A DNA stretch of 64,000 bases from Actinobacteria bacterium OV320 (GTDB lineage: Bacteria > Actinomycetota > Actinomycetes > Streptomycetales > Streptomycetaceae), in NCBI GenBank assembly GCA_001298545.1, contig LJCX01000024.1, positions 186,001 to 250,000 of the forward strand, in the 5' to 3' direction. This document shows, in pieces, positions 43,414 through 53,022 of the stretch; the first letter of the stretch is position 1, and the number at the start of each line of letters is the position of its first letter. The notes below the pieces were generated by a model. It was not told where the DNA came from, searched no databases, and saw only the letters and a program-made list of their open reading frames with translations. The translations under genes were made by a program, and so were the position numbers.

Positions 43414-45018
43414 TTACTGCGGGGGGTTGCCGTGCTTGCGCGAGGGCAGGTCCGCGTGCTTCGACTGGAGCATGGCCAGCGACCTGATGAGGACCTCACG
43501 GGTCTCGGCGGGGTCGATGACGTCGTCGACCAGTCCGCGTTCCGCCGCGTAGTACGGGTGCATGAGCTCGGACTTGTACTCCTTGACCATGCGGGCCCGC
43601 ATGGCCTCGGGGTCCTCGGCCTCGGCGATCTGACGCCGGAAGATGACGTTGGCGGCACCTTCGGCGCCCATCACGGCGATCTCGTTCGTCGGCCAGGCGT
43701 AGGTGAGGTCGGCGCCGATGGACTGGCTGTCCATGACGATGTAGGCACCTCCGTAGGCCTTGCGCAGGATCAGGGAGATCCGCGGCACGGTCGCGTTGCA
43801 GTAGGCGTAGAGCAGCTTCGCTCCGTGCCGGATGATTCCGCCGTGCTCCTGGTCGACGCCCGGGAGGAATCCAGGGACGTCCAGGAAGGTGACGATCGGG
43901 ATATTGAAAGCGTCACACATCTGGACAAAGCGCGCAGCTTTTTCCGACGCCTCGATGTCCAGGACACCGGCGAGGGCCTGCGGCTGGTTGGCCACGATGC
44001 CGACGACCTGGCCGTCGAGCCGGGCCAGCGCGCAGATGATGTTGCGGGCCCAGCGCTCGTGGATCTCCACGTACTCGCCGTCGTCGACGATCTCCTCGAT
44101 GACCTTGGTCATGTCGTACGGACGGTTGCCGTCCGCCGGGACCAGGTCGAGCAGGACGTCGCCGCGGCGGTCGGCCGGGTCGGTGGACTCGGTGCGCGGG
44201 GGGTTCTCGCGGTTGTTCTGCGGGAGCAGCGAGAGGAGGTAGCGGACCTCCGCGATGCAGGTCTCCTCGTCGTCGTACGCGAAGTGACAGACGCCGGAGG
44301 TCTCGGCGTGCACGTCGGCGCCGCCGAGGCCGTTCTGGGTGATCTCCTCGCCGGTGACGGCCTTGACCACGTCCGGACCGGTGATGAACATCTGCGAGGT
44401 CTCGCGGACCATGAAGACGAAGTCGGTGAGGGCGGGGCTGTAGGCCGCGCCGCCCGCGCAGGGGCCCAGCATGACCGAGATCTGCGGGATCACCCCGCTC
44501 GCCCTGGTGTTGCGCTGGAAGATGCCGCCGTAACCGGCGAGGGCGGAGACGCCCTCCTGGATACGGGCGCCGGCGCCGTCGTTGAGCGAGACCAGCGGGG
44601 CACCGGCCGCGATGGCCATGTCCATGATCTTGTGGATCTTCGTGGCGTGGGCCTCGCCCAGCGCGCCGCCGAAGATACGGAAGTCGTGGGCGTAGACGAA
44701 GACCGTACGGCCCTCCACCGTGCCCCAGCCGGTGATCACACCGTCGGTGAACGGCTTCTTGGCCTCGAGGCCGAATCCGGTCGCCCGGTGCCGGCGCAGC
44801 TGCTCGACCTCCTGGAAGGACCCCGGGTCGAGCAGCAGCTCGATCCGCTCCCGGGCGGTCAGCTTGCCCTTGGCGTGCTGCGCCTGGGTCGCCTTCTCGC
44901 TCGGGCCGGCCAGCGCCTGGGCACGGATCTCGTGCAGCTCGGCCACGCGGCCGCGCGCATCCGTGGGTTCCGAAGGCTCTGCGATCGGCTCGCCCGTCGT
45001 CTCTTCCAAAACGGTCAT
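43414..45018 (-). CDS. pccB: Acyl-CoA (acetyl/propionyl-CoA) carboxylase beta subunit
   Basis: The 534-residue carboxyltransferase transfers carboxyl from biotin to acetyl- or propionyl-CoA for fatty acid and polyketide precursors. It has GKLTARERIELLLDPGSFQEVEQL near residue 50, GGALGEAHATKIHKIMDMA near 118, SLNDGAGARIQEGVSALAGYG near 140 and the second-half oxyanion segment HGGIIRHGAKLLYAY near 395. The biotin-carrier alpha subunit is encoded elsewhere. The ATG at 45018 gives the expected length. PccB versus AccB naming depends on substrate specificity, which I cannot assign. Confidence 0.93.
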   Translation of the reverse strand: MTVLEETTGEPIAEPSEPTDARGRVAELHEIRAQALAGPSEKATQAQHAKGKLTARERIELLLDPGSFQEVEQLRRHRATGFGLEAKKPFTDGVITGWGTVEGRTVFVYAHDFRIFGGALGEAHATKIHKIMDMAIAAGAPLVSLNDGAGARIQEGVSALAGYGGIFQRNTRASGVIPQISVMLGPCAGGAAYSPALTDFVFMVRETSQMFITGPDVVKAVTGEEITQNGLGGADVHAETSGVCHFAYDDEETCIAEVRYLLSLLPQNNRENPPRTESTDPADRRGDVLLDLVPADGNRPYDMTKVIEEIVDDGEYVEIHERWARNIICALARLDGQVVGIVANQPQALAGVLDIEASEKAARFVQMCDAFNIPIVTFLDVPGFLPGVDQEHGGIIRHGAKLLYAYCNATVPRISLILRKAYGGAYIVMDSQSIGADLTYAWPTNEIAVMGAEGAANVIFRRQIAEAEDPEAMRARMVKEYKSELMHPYYAAERGLVDDVIDPAETREVLIRSLAMLQSKHADLPSRKHGNPPQ

Positions 45019-45382
45019 GTAGTGACCTTACGAAGCCCACCAAGGAAAGAGGGACGTCGACTCCGTACAGTCTCCGGAGCGTTTTCCTGGTAGCCCTGAA
45101 CAGAACCCGGCGGGCATGCAGCCGTTCCGACTGCTCAGAGGGGCCGGGGCTTGTAGGGGTCGCACAAACCCCGGGGCTGAGACCCGCCTCACATTCCGGC
45201 CGCGCACATGCCCTCGCCGGAGTGAAACGAAGCGTCCGGACGGCGGTTCACGGCAGCCGGACACCGTCAGACCCTACTGGGCCGAAGATGTTGAACATTG
45301 AACGGAATAGGTCTACGGTCGTCCCTGTTGACCTCGTTGAAGATTAAACATAATCGATCTTCCCGTCCCCAAGGAGCACGTC
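45019..45382. promoter_or_regulatory. Divergent pccB/yceI region with paired TTGAA-ATT-AAC repeats
   Basis: Two 13-bp direct repeats, TTGAACATTGAAC (45291-45303) and TTGAAGATTAAAC (45337-45349), precede the YceI-family gene. The second overlaps the spacer of a possible promoter, TTGACC at 45328-45333 with TAATCG or CATAAT near 45350. This suits control by a MarR-like or similar regulator. The remainder (45019-45285) shows nothing I can name beyond the pccB upstream region. Confidence 0.5.
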
Positions 45383-45994
45383 ATGGGTATCTTCGGCCGC
45401 AAGAACACCGACGAGACCGTCACCGCTGTCGCCGACGCCACGGTGAGCCCCGAGCTCGCCGCCCTGACCGGCGACTACTCGATCGACCCGGCCCACTCGA
45501 CGCTCGGCTTCGTCGCACGCCACGCGATGGTCACGAACGTCAAGGGCAAGTTCAACGACTTCACCGGCTCGCTGCACCTGGACGGCACCGACCCGTCGAA
45601 GTCCAGCGCCACCATCGACGTCACGATGGACAGCATCGACACCGGGTCCGCCGACCGCGACGGCCACCTGAAGAGCGCCGACTTCTTCAAGACCGACGAG
45701 TTCCCGACGATGACCTTCCGCACCACCTCGGCGGAGGCGCTGGGCGGCGACGACTACCGGATCACCGGTGACCTGACCATCCTCGGCGTCACCAAGCCGC
45801 TCAGCATCGACCTGGAGTTCAACGGCGCCGCCAAGGACCCGTTCGGCAACGAGCGCGTCGGCTTCGAGGGCAAGGCCGAGATCCTTCGCTCGGCGTGGGG
45901 CCTGACCTGGAACGCGGCGCTGGAGACGGGCGGCGTTCTGGTCTCGGACAAGATCAAGCTGAACTTCGACATCTCGGCGATCAAGAACGCGTAA
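45383..45994 (+). CDS. YceI family protein
   Basis: The 203-residue protein has the YceI lipocalin-like domain, which binds isoprenoid or fatty lipids: YSIDPAHSTLGFVARHAMVTNVKGKFNDFTG near residue 33, MTFRTTSAEALGGDDYRITGDLTILGVTKPLSIDLEF near 112 and a closing LKLNFDISAIKNA. No signal peptide, so it is cytoplasmic. AAGGAG lies before the ATG at 45383. Confidence 0.92.
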   Translation: MGIFGRKNTDETVTAVADATVSPELAALTGDYSIDPAHSTLGFVARHAMVTNVKGKFNDFTGSLHLDGTDPSKSSATIDVTMDSIDTGSADRDGHLKSADFFKTDEFPTMTFRTTSAEALGGDDYRITGDLTILGVTKPLSIDLEFNGAAKDPFGNERVGFEGKAEILRSAWGLTWNAALETGGVLVSDKIKLNFDISAIKNA

Positions 45995-46027
45995 GCGCTC
46001 GGCTGAATACGGTGGAAAACGGCGAAT

Positions 46028-46058
46028 AGGGGTCGGAAGCGAAGAGCTCCCGGCCCCT
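46028..46058 (+). terminator. Hairpin after the YceI gene
   Basis: A 9-bp stem with one G-U pair (46028-46036 with 46050-46058) followed by TTCC, 34 bp after the stop. Confidence 0.5.
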
Positions 46059-46087
46059 TTCCCCGTTCCGTGTCACAGTCGCGAGGC

Positions 46088-46726
46088 ATGAGCACCAGGA
46101 CCGGACCCCAGCACTACCCCGGCGCGAACCGCGACCACTGGTACCAGGACGACTTCGGCGGTGACCGCATGGAGGTCAACGTCGTCGTCCTGCACACCAC
46201 CGAAGGGCGTTCGCTGCCCGACTACCAGGGCGGTTCCGCCGCACCCAACCTGACGGCCGTGCCGGACTTCGCCGCCAAGAAGCTGAAGTGGTACCAGCAC
46301 TTCGAGATCGACGTCTCCTCGCGCGCGCTGGTCAACAAGCGCGGTGGCGTCGAGACGAACACACTGAACGTCTGCCAGGCGGAACTCGTCGGCACCTGCG
46401 ACCCCGACCTGCACGCCAAGTGGAAGGCCCGCGGCCAGGCCCACGTCTACTGGCCGAAGGCACCGGAGTGGGCGTTGCGCGCCGTCGCCGAGTACCTGGC
46501 CTGGATGCACATCCACCACCATGTCCCCCTGCGCGGACCGGCGCTCTGGCCCGCCTACCCGAAGTCCGCCGGGAACGGGGGCGGTCAGCGGATGAGCGGG
46601 GAGCGGTGGAACACGTTCAAGGGGGTGTGCGGGCACATGCACGTACCGGAGAACGCGCACGGGGATCCGGGGGCGCTCGACTTCGGAGGGCTGCTCGACT
46701 TCGCCAAGGCGGCGGTCCAGGACTGA
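46088..46726 (+). CDS. N-acetylmuramoyl-L-alanine amidase-like (PGRP/amidase_2-type) protein
   Basis: The 212-residue protein begins MSTRTGPQHYPGANRDHWY. It has VVVLHTTEGRSLPDY near residue 24 (His as possible Zn ligand and TEG loop) and a C-terminal GVCGHMHVPENAHGDPGALDF with a His and an Asp placed as the second and third Zn ligands of amidase_2 enzymes. There is no signal peptide, so if it cuts peptidoglycan, export is unexplained; it resembles phage-type endolysins often found alone in Streptomyces. ATG at 46088. Assignment is by motif spacing, so moderate. Confidence 0.68.
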   Translation: MSTRTGPQHYPGANRDHWYQDDFGGDRMEVNVVVLHTTEGRSLPDYQGGSAAPNLTAVPDFAAKKLKWYQHFEIDVSSRALVNKRGGVETNTLNVCQAELVGTCDPDLHAKWKARGQAHVYWPKAPEWALRAVAEYLAWMHIHHHVPLRGPALWPAYPKSAGNGGGQRMSGERWNTFKGVCGHMHVPENAHGDPGALDFGGLLDFAKAAVQD

Positions 46727-47784
<1,058 letters not shown>

Positions 47785-47806
47785 CGCACACCCCCCGTCG
47801 CACGAC

Positions 47807-47840
47807 CACGGGCCCGGCACCGCTGCGTGCCGGGCCCGTG
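47807..47840 (+). terminator. Terminator of the trypsin gene
   Basis: A perfect 14-bp stem (47807-47820 with 47827-47840; arm CACGGGCCCGGCAC), 22 bp after the stop. Confidence 0.9.
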
Positions 47841-47890
47841 GTGCGTGCGGCACCGCCCTGAACCGTCAAGTCGCGCCACGGACACGGGGG

Positions 47891-48301
47891 TTGATGCAGC
47901 GCGTGCTGAGCGGTGATCACGTCGGGTTCAGCGGGGGGAAGACCTGCTACGGCCCCGTCACCGGCATGGCGGAACACCACCACCGTGGCCCCGCTCTCGC
48001 GACCGCGCTGGGAGACCTGGGCCAGGTCGGCACCGCGCCGACCGCCTTCCGGCGGGCCGTGGCCCTGCTCGTCGAGGTGGACGACTGGTACCGCGTCGCG
48101 GAGACACACCTGGACGTCGCCACGCCGGTGGCCGCCGTCGGGCGGGACGGCGACGCCGCGGCCGCGTGGACGGCTGCCGCCGGCGCCTACGACCGCGCGG
48201 GCGCACCGGACGCCGCCGCCGACTGCCGCCGCAGGGCAGCCGACGGGACCGGTCGGCAGACCGGTCGGCAGACCGGTCGGCACGACGACTCGCGCCGCTG
48301 A
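47891..48301 (+). pseudogene. Probable fragment of a TPR-containing protein
   Basis: The frame gives 136 residues with a helical TPR-like middle (ATALGDLGQVGTAPTAFRRAVALLVEVDDWYRVAETHLDVA; AWTAAAGAYDRAGAPDAAADCRRRA) resembling the C-terminal repeats of regulators or bacterial TPR proteins. The N-terminal 30 residues look non-native and the C-terminus runs into a 12-bp repeat (about three units of GGTCGGCAGACC, 48250-48283) encoding RQTG. With no other domain, it is best read as a decayed gene remnant, though a small real protein cannot be excluded. Confidence 0.45.
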
Positions 48302-48323
48302 ACCGGCGGCACCGGACCGGGCT

Positions 48324-49691
48324 TCAGAACCCGCCGCCGAAGTCGCCCCCGCCGCCTCCGCCGAAGTCCCCTCCCCCGCCACCCCCGAAGCCGCCGAAGT
48401 CGCCGGGGTCGAAGTCGGCGCCGGAGACGTCGCCTCCGTCGTACCCCCCGCCGAAGTCGCCGTAGCCGCTGCCGTAGTCGGAGGCGTAGGACGGGCCGGC
48501 CATGATGCCGCCGAGCATCGTGCCGACGAGGAGGCCGGGCAGGATGCCGCCGCCGAAGTAGCCGCCCGCCCAGGGGCCGTAGGCGGGGCCCGCCTCCCAG
48601 TACGGGCGGCGGCCGTAGTCGCTGTCGACCTCGCGGATCACCGGGTCGCGGCCGTCGGCCAGGCGGGTCGCGTCCGCGGCACAGACCGGGACCTCGCGGG
48701 TGGCCCCGCCGGGCGGCGTCCAGGTGGCGTCGGCGACCGAGGGGCCGTGGCGGGGGTCGAAGAAGCACGGCGGCCGGCGTTCGGGCAGCGGCTGTCCGGC
48801 ACGGCGGGCGGCCAGTTGTGCGAGCGAGAAGCGGCCGTCCTCCAGCGCCTGGGTGACGGGGCGGACGTCCTCGGGTCTGGTCGCCGCCGCCATGAACGAC
48901 TTCGCCTGCTCATAGGCGTCCAGGCCGCGTTCGTAGTCGGCGCGCATGGCGTCGTCGGCGCCCGGCTCCGAGGGGCTGAAGTCCAGCCGGTCGAGTTCCT
49001 CGCCGAAGGCCGTGATGTCCTCGTCCACGACGACCCGCAGCCGGTCGAGGGCTGCCCGCCGGTCCGCCGCGTGCCGCCGGCGGTTGCGCCGCACGAGGGT
49101 GTAGGCGCCCGCCCCGCCCGCGACCAGCACCACGCCCGCCGTGATCAGCGCGGTGGAGGAGATCCCGTCACCGCCGCCCGAGGAGCTCCAGCTCTCAGGG
49201 GCCGAGCCGCCCATGTTCGCCAGGGCACGGTCGGTGAAGTCGGTCAGCTGGGTCTTGGCGTCGTCCTCGCCCTGGACGCTGGCCACCAGGTTGCGGACGG
49301 CCGTGCGGGACAGGACCGAGGAGTCGGCGCGGGCGTCGAAGCGGTCACCGAGACGGATCGCGTACAGGCCGGTCACGCCGGTGGCGGTGCGCAGGTCCGT
49401 GAAGAGGTCCGCCGTGGGGTAGCCGGCGGGCAGGACGGCGATGAACAGGGGTTTGTCGGCGCGCTCGATCTGCTGCTGGAGGGCGTGCGCCTCCGCCTGG
49501 GACAGCTGGGCGCTCGCCGCCGGATCGACATAGAGCGGGCCCTCGCGCAAGGACGCGGCGATCGCCGAGACACTCGTGGCCGCGGCCGCGCGCGGAGCGC
49601 CCGCCGTCAGGACCGTCAGAGCGGTCAGGACGGCGAGCGCCAGTGCGATCAGCGATCCGGCGACGCTTCGGGTCGATAGAGCGACCTTCAT
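48324..49691 (-). CDS. Membrane protein with signal peptide, one transmembrane segment and Gly-rich tail
   Basis: The 455-residue protein has a signal peptide (residues 1-38, ending PRAAAA), an extracellular domain with a TPM/DUF-like pattern (LYVDPAASAQLSQAEAHALQQQIERADKPLFIAVLPAGYPTAD), a TM segment near residues 183-203 (ALITAGVVLVAGGAGAYTLV), a basic stop-transfer RRNRRRH and a cytoplasmic part. It ends with a YGxG-rich and GGGGGGDFGGG tail. Function is unknown; similar actinobacterial proteins are annotated as hypothetical TPM-domain proteins. Its neighbour on the left is a TPR fragment. Confidence 0.8.
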   Translation of the reverse strand: MKVALSTRSVAGSLIALALAVLTALTVLTAGAPRAAAATSVSAIAASLREGPLYVDPAASAQLSQAEAHALQQQIERADKPLFIAVLPAGYPTADLFTDLRTATGVTGLYAIRLGDRFDARADSSVLSRTAVRNLVASVQGEDDAKTQLTDFTDRALANMGGSAPESWSSSGGGDGISSTALITAGVVLVAGGAGAYTLVRRNRRRHAADRRAALDRLRVVVDEDITAFGEELDRLDFSPSEPGADDAMRADYERGLDAYEQAKSFMAAATRPEDVRPVTQALEDGRFSLAQLAARRAGQPLPERRPPCFFDPRHGPSVADATWTPPGGATREVPVCAADATRLADGRDPVIREVDSDYGRRPYWEAGPAYGPWAGGYFGGGILPGLLVGTMLGGIMAGPSYASDYGSGYGDFGGGYDGGDVSGADFDPGDFGGFGGGGGGDFGGGGGGDFGGGF

Positions 49692-49752
49692 ACTTCGAAG
49701 CTACCCGAAACCCGTCGAAAGCAGTCCTTTCGGGCGGCCGGGGACGCGGTGG

Positions 49753-52700
49753 CTAGGCCGCCGCCCGGTACGCCGCCGTCAGCTGCTCCACCGCCTTTCC
49801 GTACCGGCCGGTCAGCAGCAGATGGTCCGCGTCGGCGAAGGGCTTCGCGACCGCCGCCGTCACGGCCTGGCCCACCTTCTGCTGGACGATGAGCCGGGCC
49901 TGCCCGACCAGCGCCCGTCCCACCGCGTCGGCGCCCGCCCGCTCGGCCACCGCAGCCGCGGCCCCCAGCCCCTTCAGGGTCGTCACGCCGCCTTCCGGCA
50001 CTCGGCTCAGCGTCGTCAGACCCCAGCCGTAGGGGAACTGCGGGTCGTACGCCGTGTCGCCGACGTTGATCGGCAGCTGGGCCTGGGTCTTCGGCCAGGT
50101 CACCGGAAGCTGTCCGGTGAAGGGCCGCCTGCCGTACAGGACGTCGGCCACGCCGTCGCCCTCGGTGCCCGGCAGCCAGGAGGCGACCAGCGCGTCGATG
50201 GCGCCGAGCCGGTCGCCGATCAGCTGGGGCCGACCGGACACGATCAGTACCGCGCACCGCATCGCGGCGCACACCTTGTCCACGGCCGCCCGGTCGGCGG
50301 CCGTCAGCTCCAGGTCGTTGCCGTTGCCGACGTCGCCGACGCCCTCGGCGTACGGGGTCTCGCCGACGACCACGACACCGACGTCGTACCCGTCCGTCGA
50401 CGCCGAGGCGTCCTGGGAGTAGGTGACGTCGCCGCCGGCCTTCCGCATCCCGTCCAGGATCGTCGTGCCCTGCGTGATGTCGCCGGAGGCGCCCTGCCAG
50501 GTGATGGTCCAGCCGCCGGTCTGGTTGCCGATGTCGTCGGCGTTGGAGCCGGCGACGTACACCTTCTGGTTCTTCTTCAGGGGCAGGACCCCACCGGAGT
50601 TCTTCAGCAGCACCTGCGACTCGGCGGCGGCCTGGCGGGCGACGGCCCGGTGCCCGGCGGAGCCGATGGCGGACGCGCCGTCGGTGTCGGCGTACGGCTT
50701 CTCGAAGAGGCCCAGCCTGAACTTCTGCGTGAGGATGCGCGACACGGCGTCGTCGATCCGCCGCTCGCCGACCCGGCCGGCCTCGACCTCGTCGAGCAGT
50801 GTGGCGTGGAAGTCCTTGTACGCGTACGGGACCATGATCATGTCGAGGCCCGCGTTGACCGACGTACGCACGTCGGAGGCGTAGTCGCCCGGGAGTTGGT
50901 CGATGGCCGCCCAGTCGCTGATGACGAACCCGTCGAAGCCCATACGGTCCTTCAGCACACCGTTCAACAGGTCGGCGCGGGCGTGCATCTTGACCGGCCC
51001 CCGGCCGTCGCCCCCGATGTCGAGCGAGGAGTAGGACGGCATGACGGTGCCGACCCCGCGGTCGACGGCCGTCCGGAAGGGCGCCAGGTGCACGGCCTCC
51101 AGCTCCTGCCGGGTGACCGAGGTGACGCCCTGGTCGACGGTGTACGTGCCGGTCGTGGACGAGCCGTACGCGGTGCCGCCGTCCCCGACGAAGTGCTTGG
51201 CGGTGGCGAGGACCTTGTCGTCGTCCTTCAGATCCGCGCCGCTCGCCCGGCCCTGGAGCCCCTGGATCACCGTCTCCATGGCCTGGACCAGCGCCGGGTC
51301 CTCGCCGTACGCCTCGTAGGAGCGGCCCCAGCGTTCGTCGCGGGTGACGCACAGGCAGGGGGCGAAGTCCCAGGGGATCCCCGTGGCCCGGACCTCGGCG
51401 GCGGTCACCGCGCCGGTCCGCTCGGCGAGCCCGGGGTCCCTGGTCGCCCCGATGCCGATGTTGTGCGGCATGACGGTCGCGCCGACCAGGTTGTTGTGGC
51501 CGTGCACCGCGTCGACGCCGTAGATCAGCGGGATCTGGTAGCGGGTGGCCTGCGCCCGGAGCTGGAAGGCGTCGATCATCTTCGCCCACGCCTCGGGGGT
51601 GTTGGGCGTCGGGGTCGAGCCGCCGCCGGAGAGCAGCGAGCCGAGGTCGTACGCGGCAATGTCACCGGGAGCGGTGATCGCGCCGCGCTCCGCCTGGGTC
51701 ATCTGGCCGGCCTTCTCCGCGAGGCTCATCCGCGACAGGAGATCGGCGACCCGCTTCTTCACCGGCAGCTTGGGGTTCAGATACGGCAGTCCGTGCGCGT
51801 CGACCACGATCTGCGGGTTCTCGGACGGCGGTTTGGCGCCGGTGACGGTCAGCCGGAGCGGGACGGTCTCGGCGGACTCGGCCTTCTTGTCCTCGATCGT
51901 ACGGACGGCGACCGTGCGGGTGGCGCCTGAGGGGGTGCCCGCCGGGAAGGTGACGGTGCCGGTGACCGGGGTGTAGTCCTTGCCGGGCTCGGCGGTGCCG
52001 GTCGCGGCGGTCTCATAGGCGACGGTGACGGGGTCGTCGAGGGGAGCGGCGCCGGTGGTGGCGACGGTGACCTCGACGGCGGCCGCTCGGCCCTCCTCGA
52101 CCGGGTACACGGCCGCGTCGGTGGTGACGGCGGCGCGCAGCGACTGGTCCGCCCGGCCGTACAGCTCCACGCCGTCCATGGCGAAGTCGCCCTTGACGCC
52201 GACGGGGAGGGTGAGGGCGTATCCCCAGGTCTCGGTGAGGCCGAGGACCTGGTCGATGCCGCCGACGGGCTGGTAGTCCGTGCGATAGGTGAAGTCGGTG
52301 AAGGGGATCTCGACCTGTTTCCAGCCGGTCCAGTCGTCGGTGAAGGAGGTCGTCCAGAGCTCGGACGCCTCTCCGTTCGCCCCGCCGTCCTTGATCTCGA
52401 AGGCGATCTTCCTGCCGTTGCCCCGGCCCTCCCACCAGAACCGGATGCCCCGGTGGGCGGACCAGTCGTGGGCGGGCTCGGCGAAGGCGAAGTCGTGGGT
52501 GAAGCCGCCGTAGCCGCTGATGTCGTAGCTGCCGGTGAGGACCTTGTCGCCCTCGGGGGCGTCCGCACGCGCCGTCAGCCCGAGGGCGGGCGGGTCGTCG
52601 GTGTCGCCGCCCCAGGTGAAGAGGCCCTCGGCGGGCGGGCTCGCGAAGGGGATCTCACCCTCGAAGCGGTCGACCGGGACGGGTGCGGGGTCGGGGGCGT

Positions 52701-52785
52701 CGGCGCCGGACGCGCCGGCGGCGGTGGTCATCGGGAGCAGTGCGGCCAGCAGGGTGGCGGAGGCGAGCAGGGCGGTTCTTCGCAT
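49753..52785 (-). CDS. Secreted glycoside hydrolase family 3 beta-glucosidase with N-terminal carbohydrate-binding module
   Basis: The 1010-residue protein has a signal peptide (MRRTALLASATLLAALLPMTTAAGA), a CBM11-like beta-sandwich (DRFEGE...FTHDFAFAEPAHDWSAHRGIRFWW...DWTGWKQVEIPFTDF), a Calx-beta-like segment (EPGKDYTPVTGTVTFPAGTPSG), and the GH3 catalytic domains starting at LPVKKRVADLLSRMSLAEKAGQMTQ. The nucleophile Asp is in DGFVISDWAAID; the (alpha/beta)6 domain includes AAAESQVLLKNSGGVLPL. It should release glucose from beta-glucans outside the cell. It is divergent from the GH30 gene; the pair may act on the same polymer. Confidence 0.92.
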   Translation of the reverse strand: MRRTALLASATLLAALLPMTTAAGASGADAPDPAPVPVDRFEGEIPFASPPAEGLFTWGGDTDDPPALGLTARADAPEGDKVLTGSYDISGYGGFTHDFAFAEPAHDWSAHRGIRFWWEGRGNGRKIAFEIKDGGANGEASELWTTSFTDDWTGWKQVEIPFTDFTYRTDYQPVGGIDQVLGLTETWGYALTLPVGVKGDFAMDGVELYGRADQSLRAAVTTDAAVYPVEEGRAAAVEVTVATTGAAPLDDPVTVAYETAATGTAEPGKDYTPVTGTVTFPAGTPSGATRTVAVRTIEDKKAESAETVPLRLTVTGAKPPSENPQIVVDAHGLPYLNPKLPVKKRVADLLSRMSLAEKAGQMTQAERGAITAPGDIAAYDLGSLLSGGGSTPTPNTPEAWAKMIDAFQLRAQATRYQIPLIYGVDAVHGHNNLVGATVMPHNIGIGATRDPGLAERTGAVTAAEVRATGIPWDFAPCLCVTRDERWGRSYEAYGEDPALVQAMETVIQGLQGRASGADLKDDDKVLATAKHFVGDGGTAYGSSTTGTYTVDQGVTSVTRQELEAVHLAPFRTAVDRGVGTVMPSYSSLDIGGDGRGPVKMHARADLLNGVLKDRMGFDGFVISDWAAIDQLPGDYASDVRTSVNAGLDMIMVPYAYKDFHATLLDEVEAGRVGERRIDDAVSRILTQKFRLGLFEKPYADTDGASAIGSAGHRAVARQAAAESQVLLKNSGGVLPLKKNQKVYVAGSNADDIGNQTGGWTITWQGASGDITQGTTILDGMRKAGGDVTYSQDASASTDGYDVGVVVVGETPYAEGVGDVGNGNDLELTAADRAAVDKVCAAMRCAVLIVSGRPQLIGDRLGAIDALVASWLPGTEGDGVADVLYGRRPFTGQLPVTWPKTQAQLPINVGDTAYDPQFPYGWGLTTLSRVPEGGVTTLKGLGAAAAVAERAGADAVGRALVGQARLIVQQKVGQAVTAAVAKPFADADHLLLTGRYGKAVEQLTAAYRAAA

Positions 52786-53022
52786 GCAACGTCCCTCTAC
52801 TCTCGTGGTCCACTCATGACTTAGATCACGCCGTGAGTTAACTGGTGGGCCGTTGCGCCGTCAAGACTTCACACCGGAACTGGTACGGCCGCAACACCCG
52901 TCCGGATCAGGGACGTTGTTCGTTCGACAGATGAACGCGCGACCCCTTGACGCGCCCCGTCGGCCGTCATTTACTCACGGCTCGCACGCCCCCATCCCCC
53001 ACCTTCGAAAGGGCGGCGCTCC

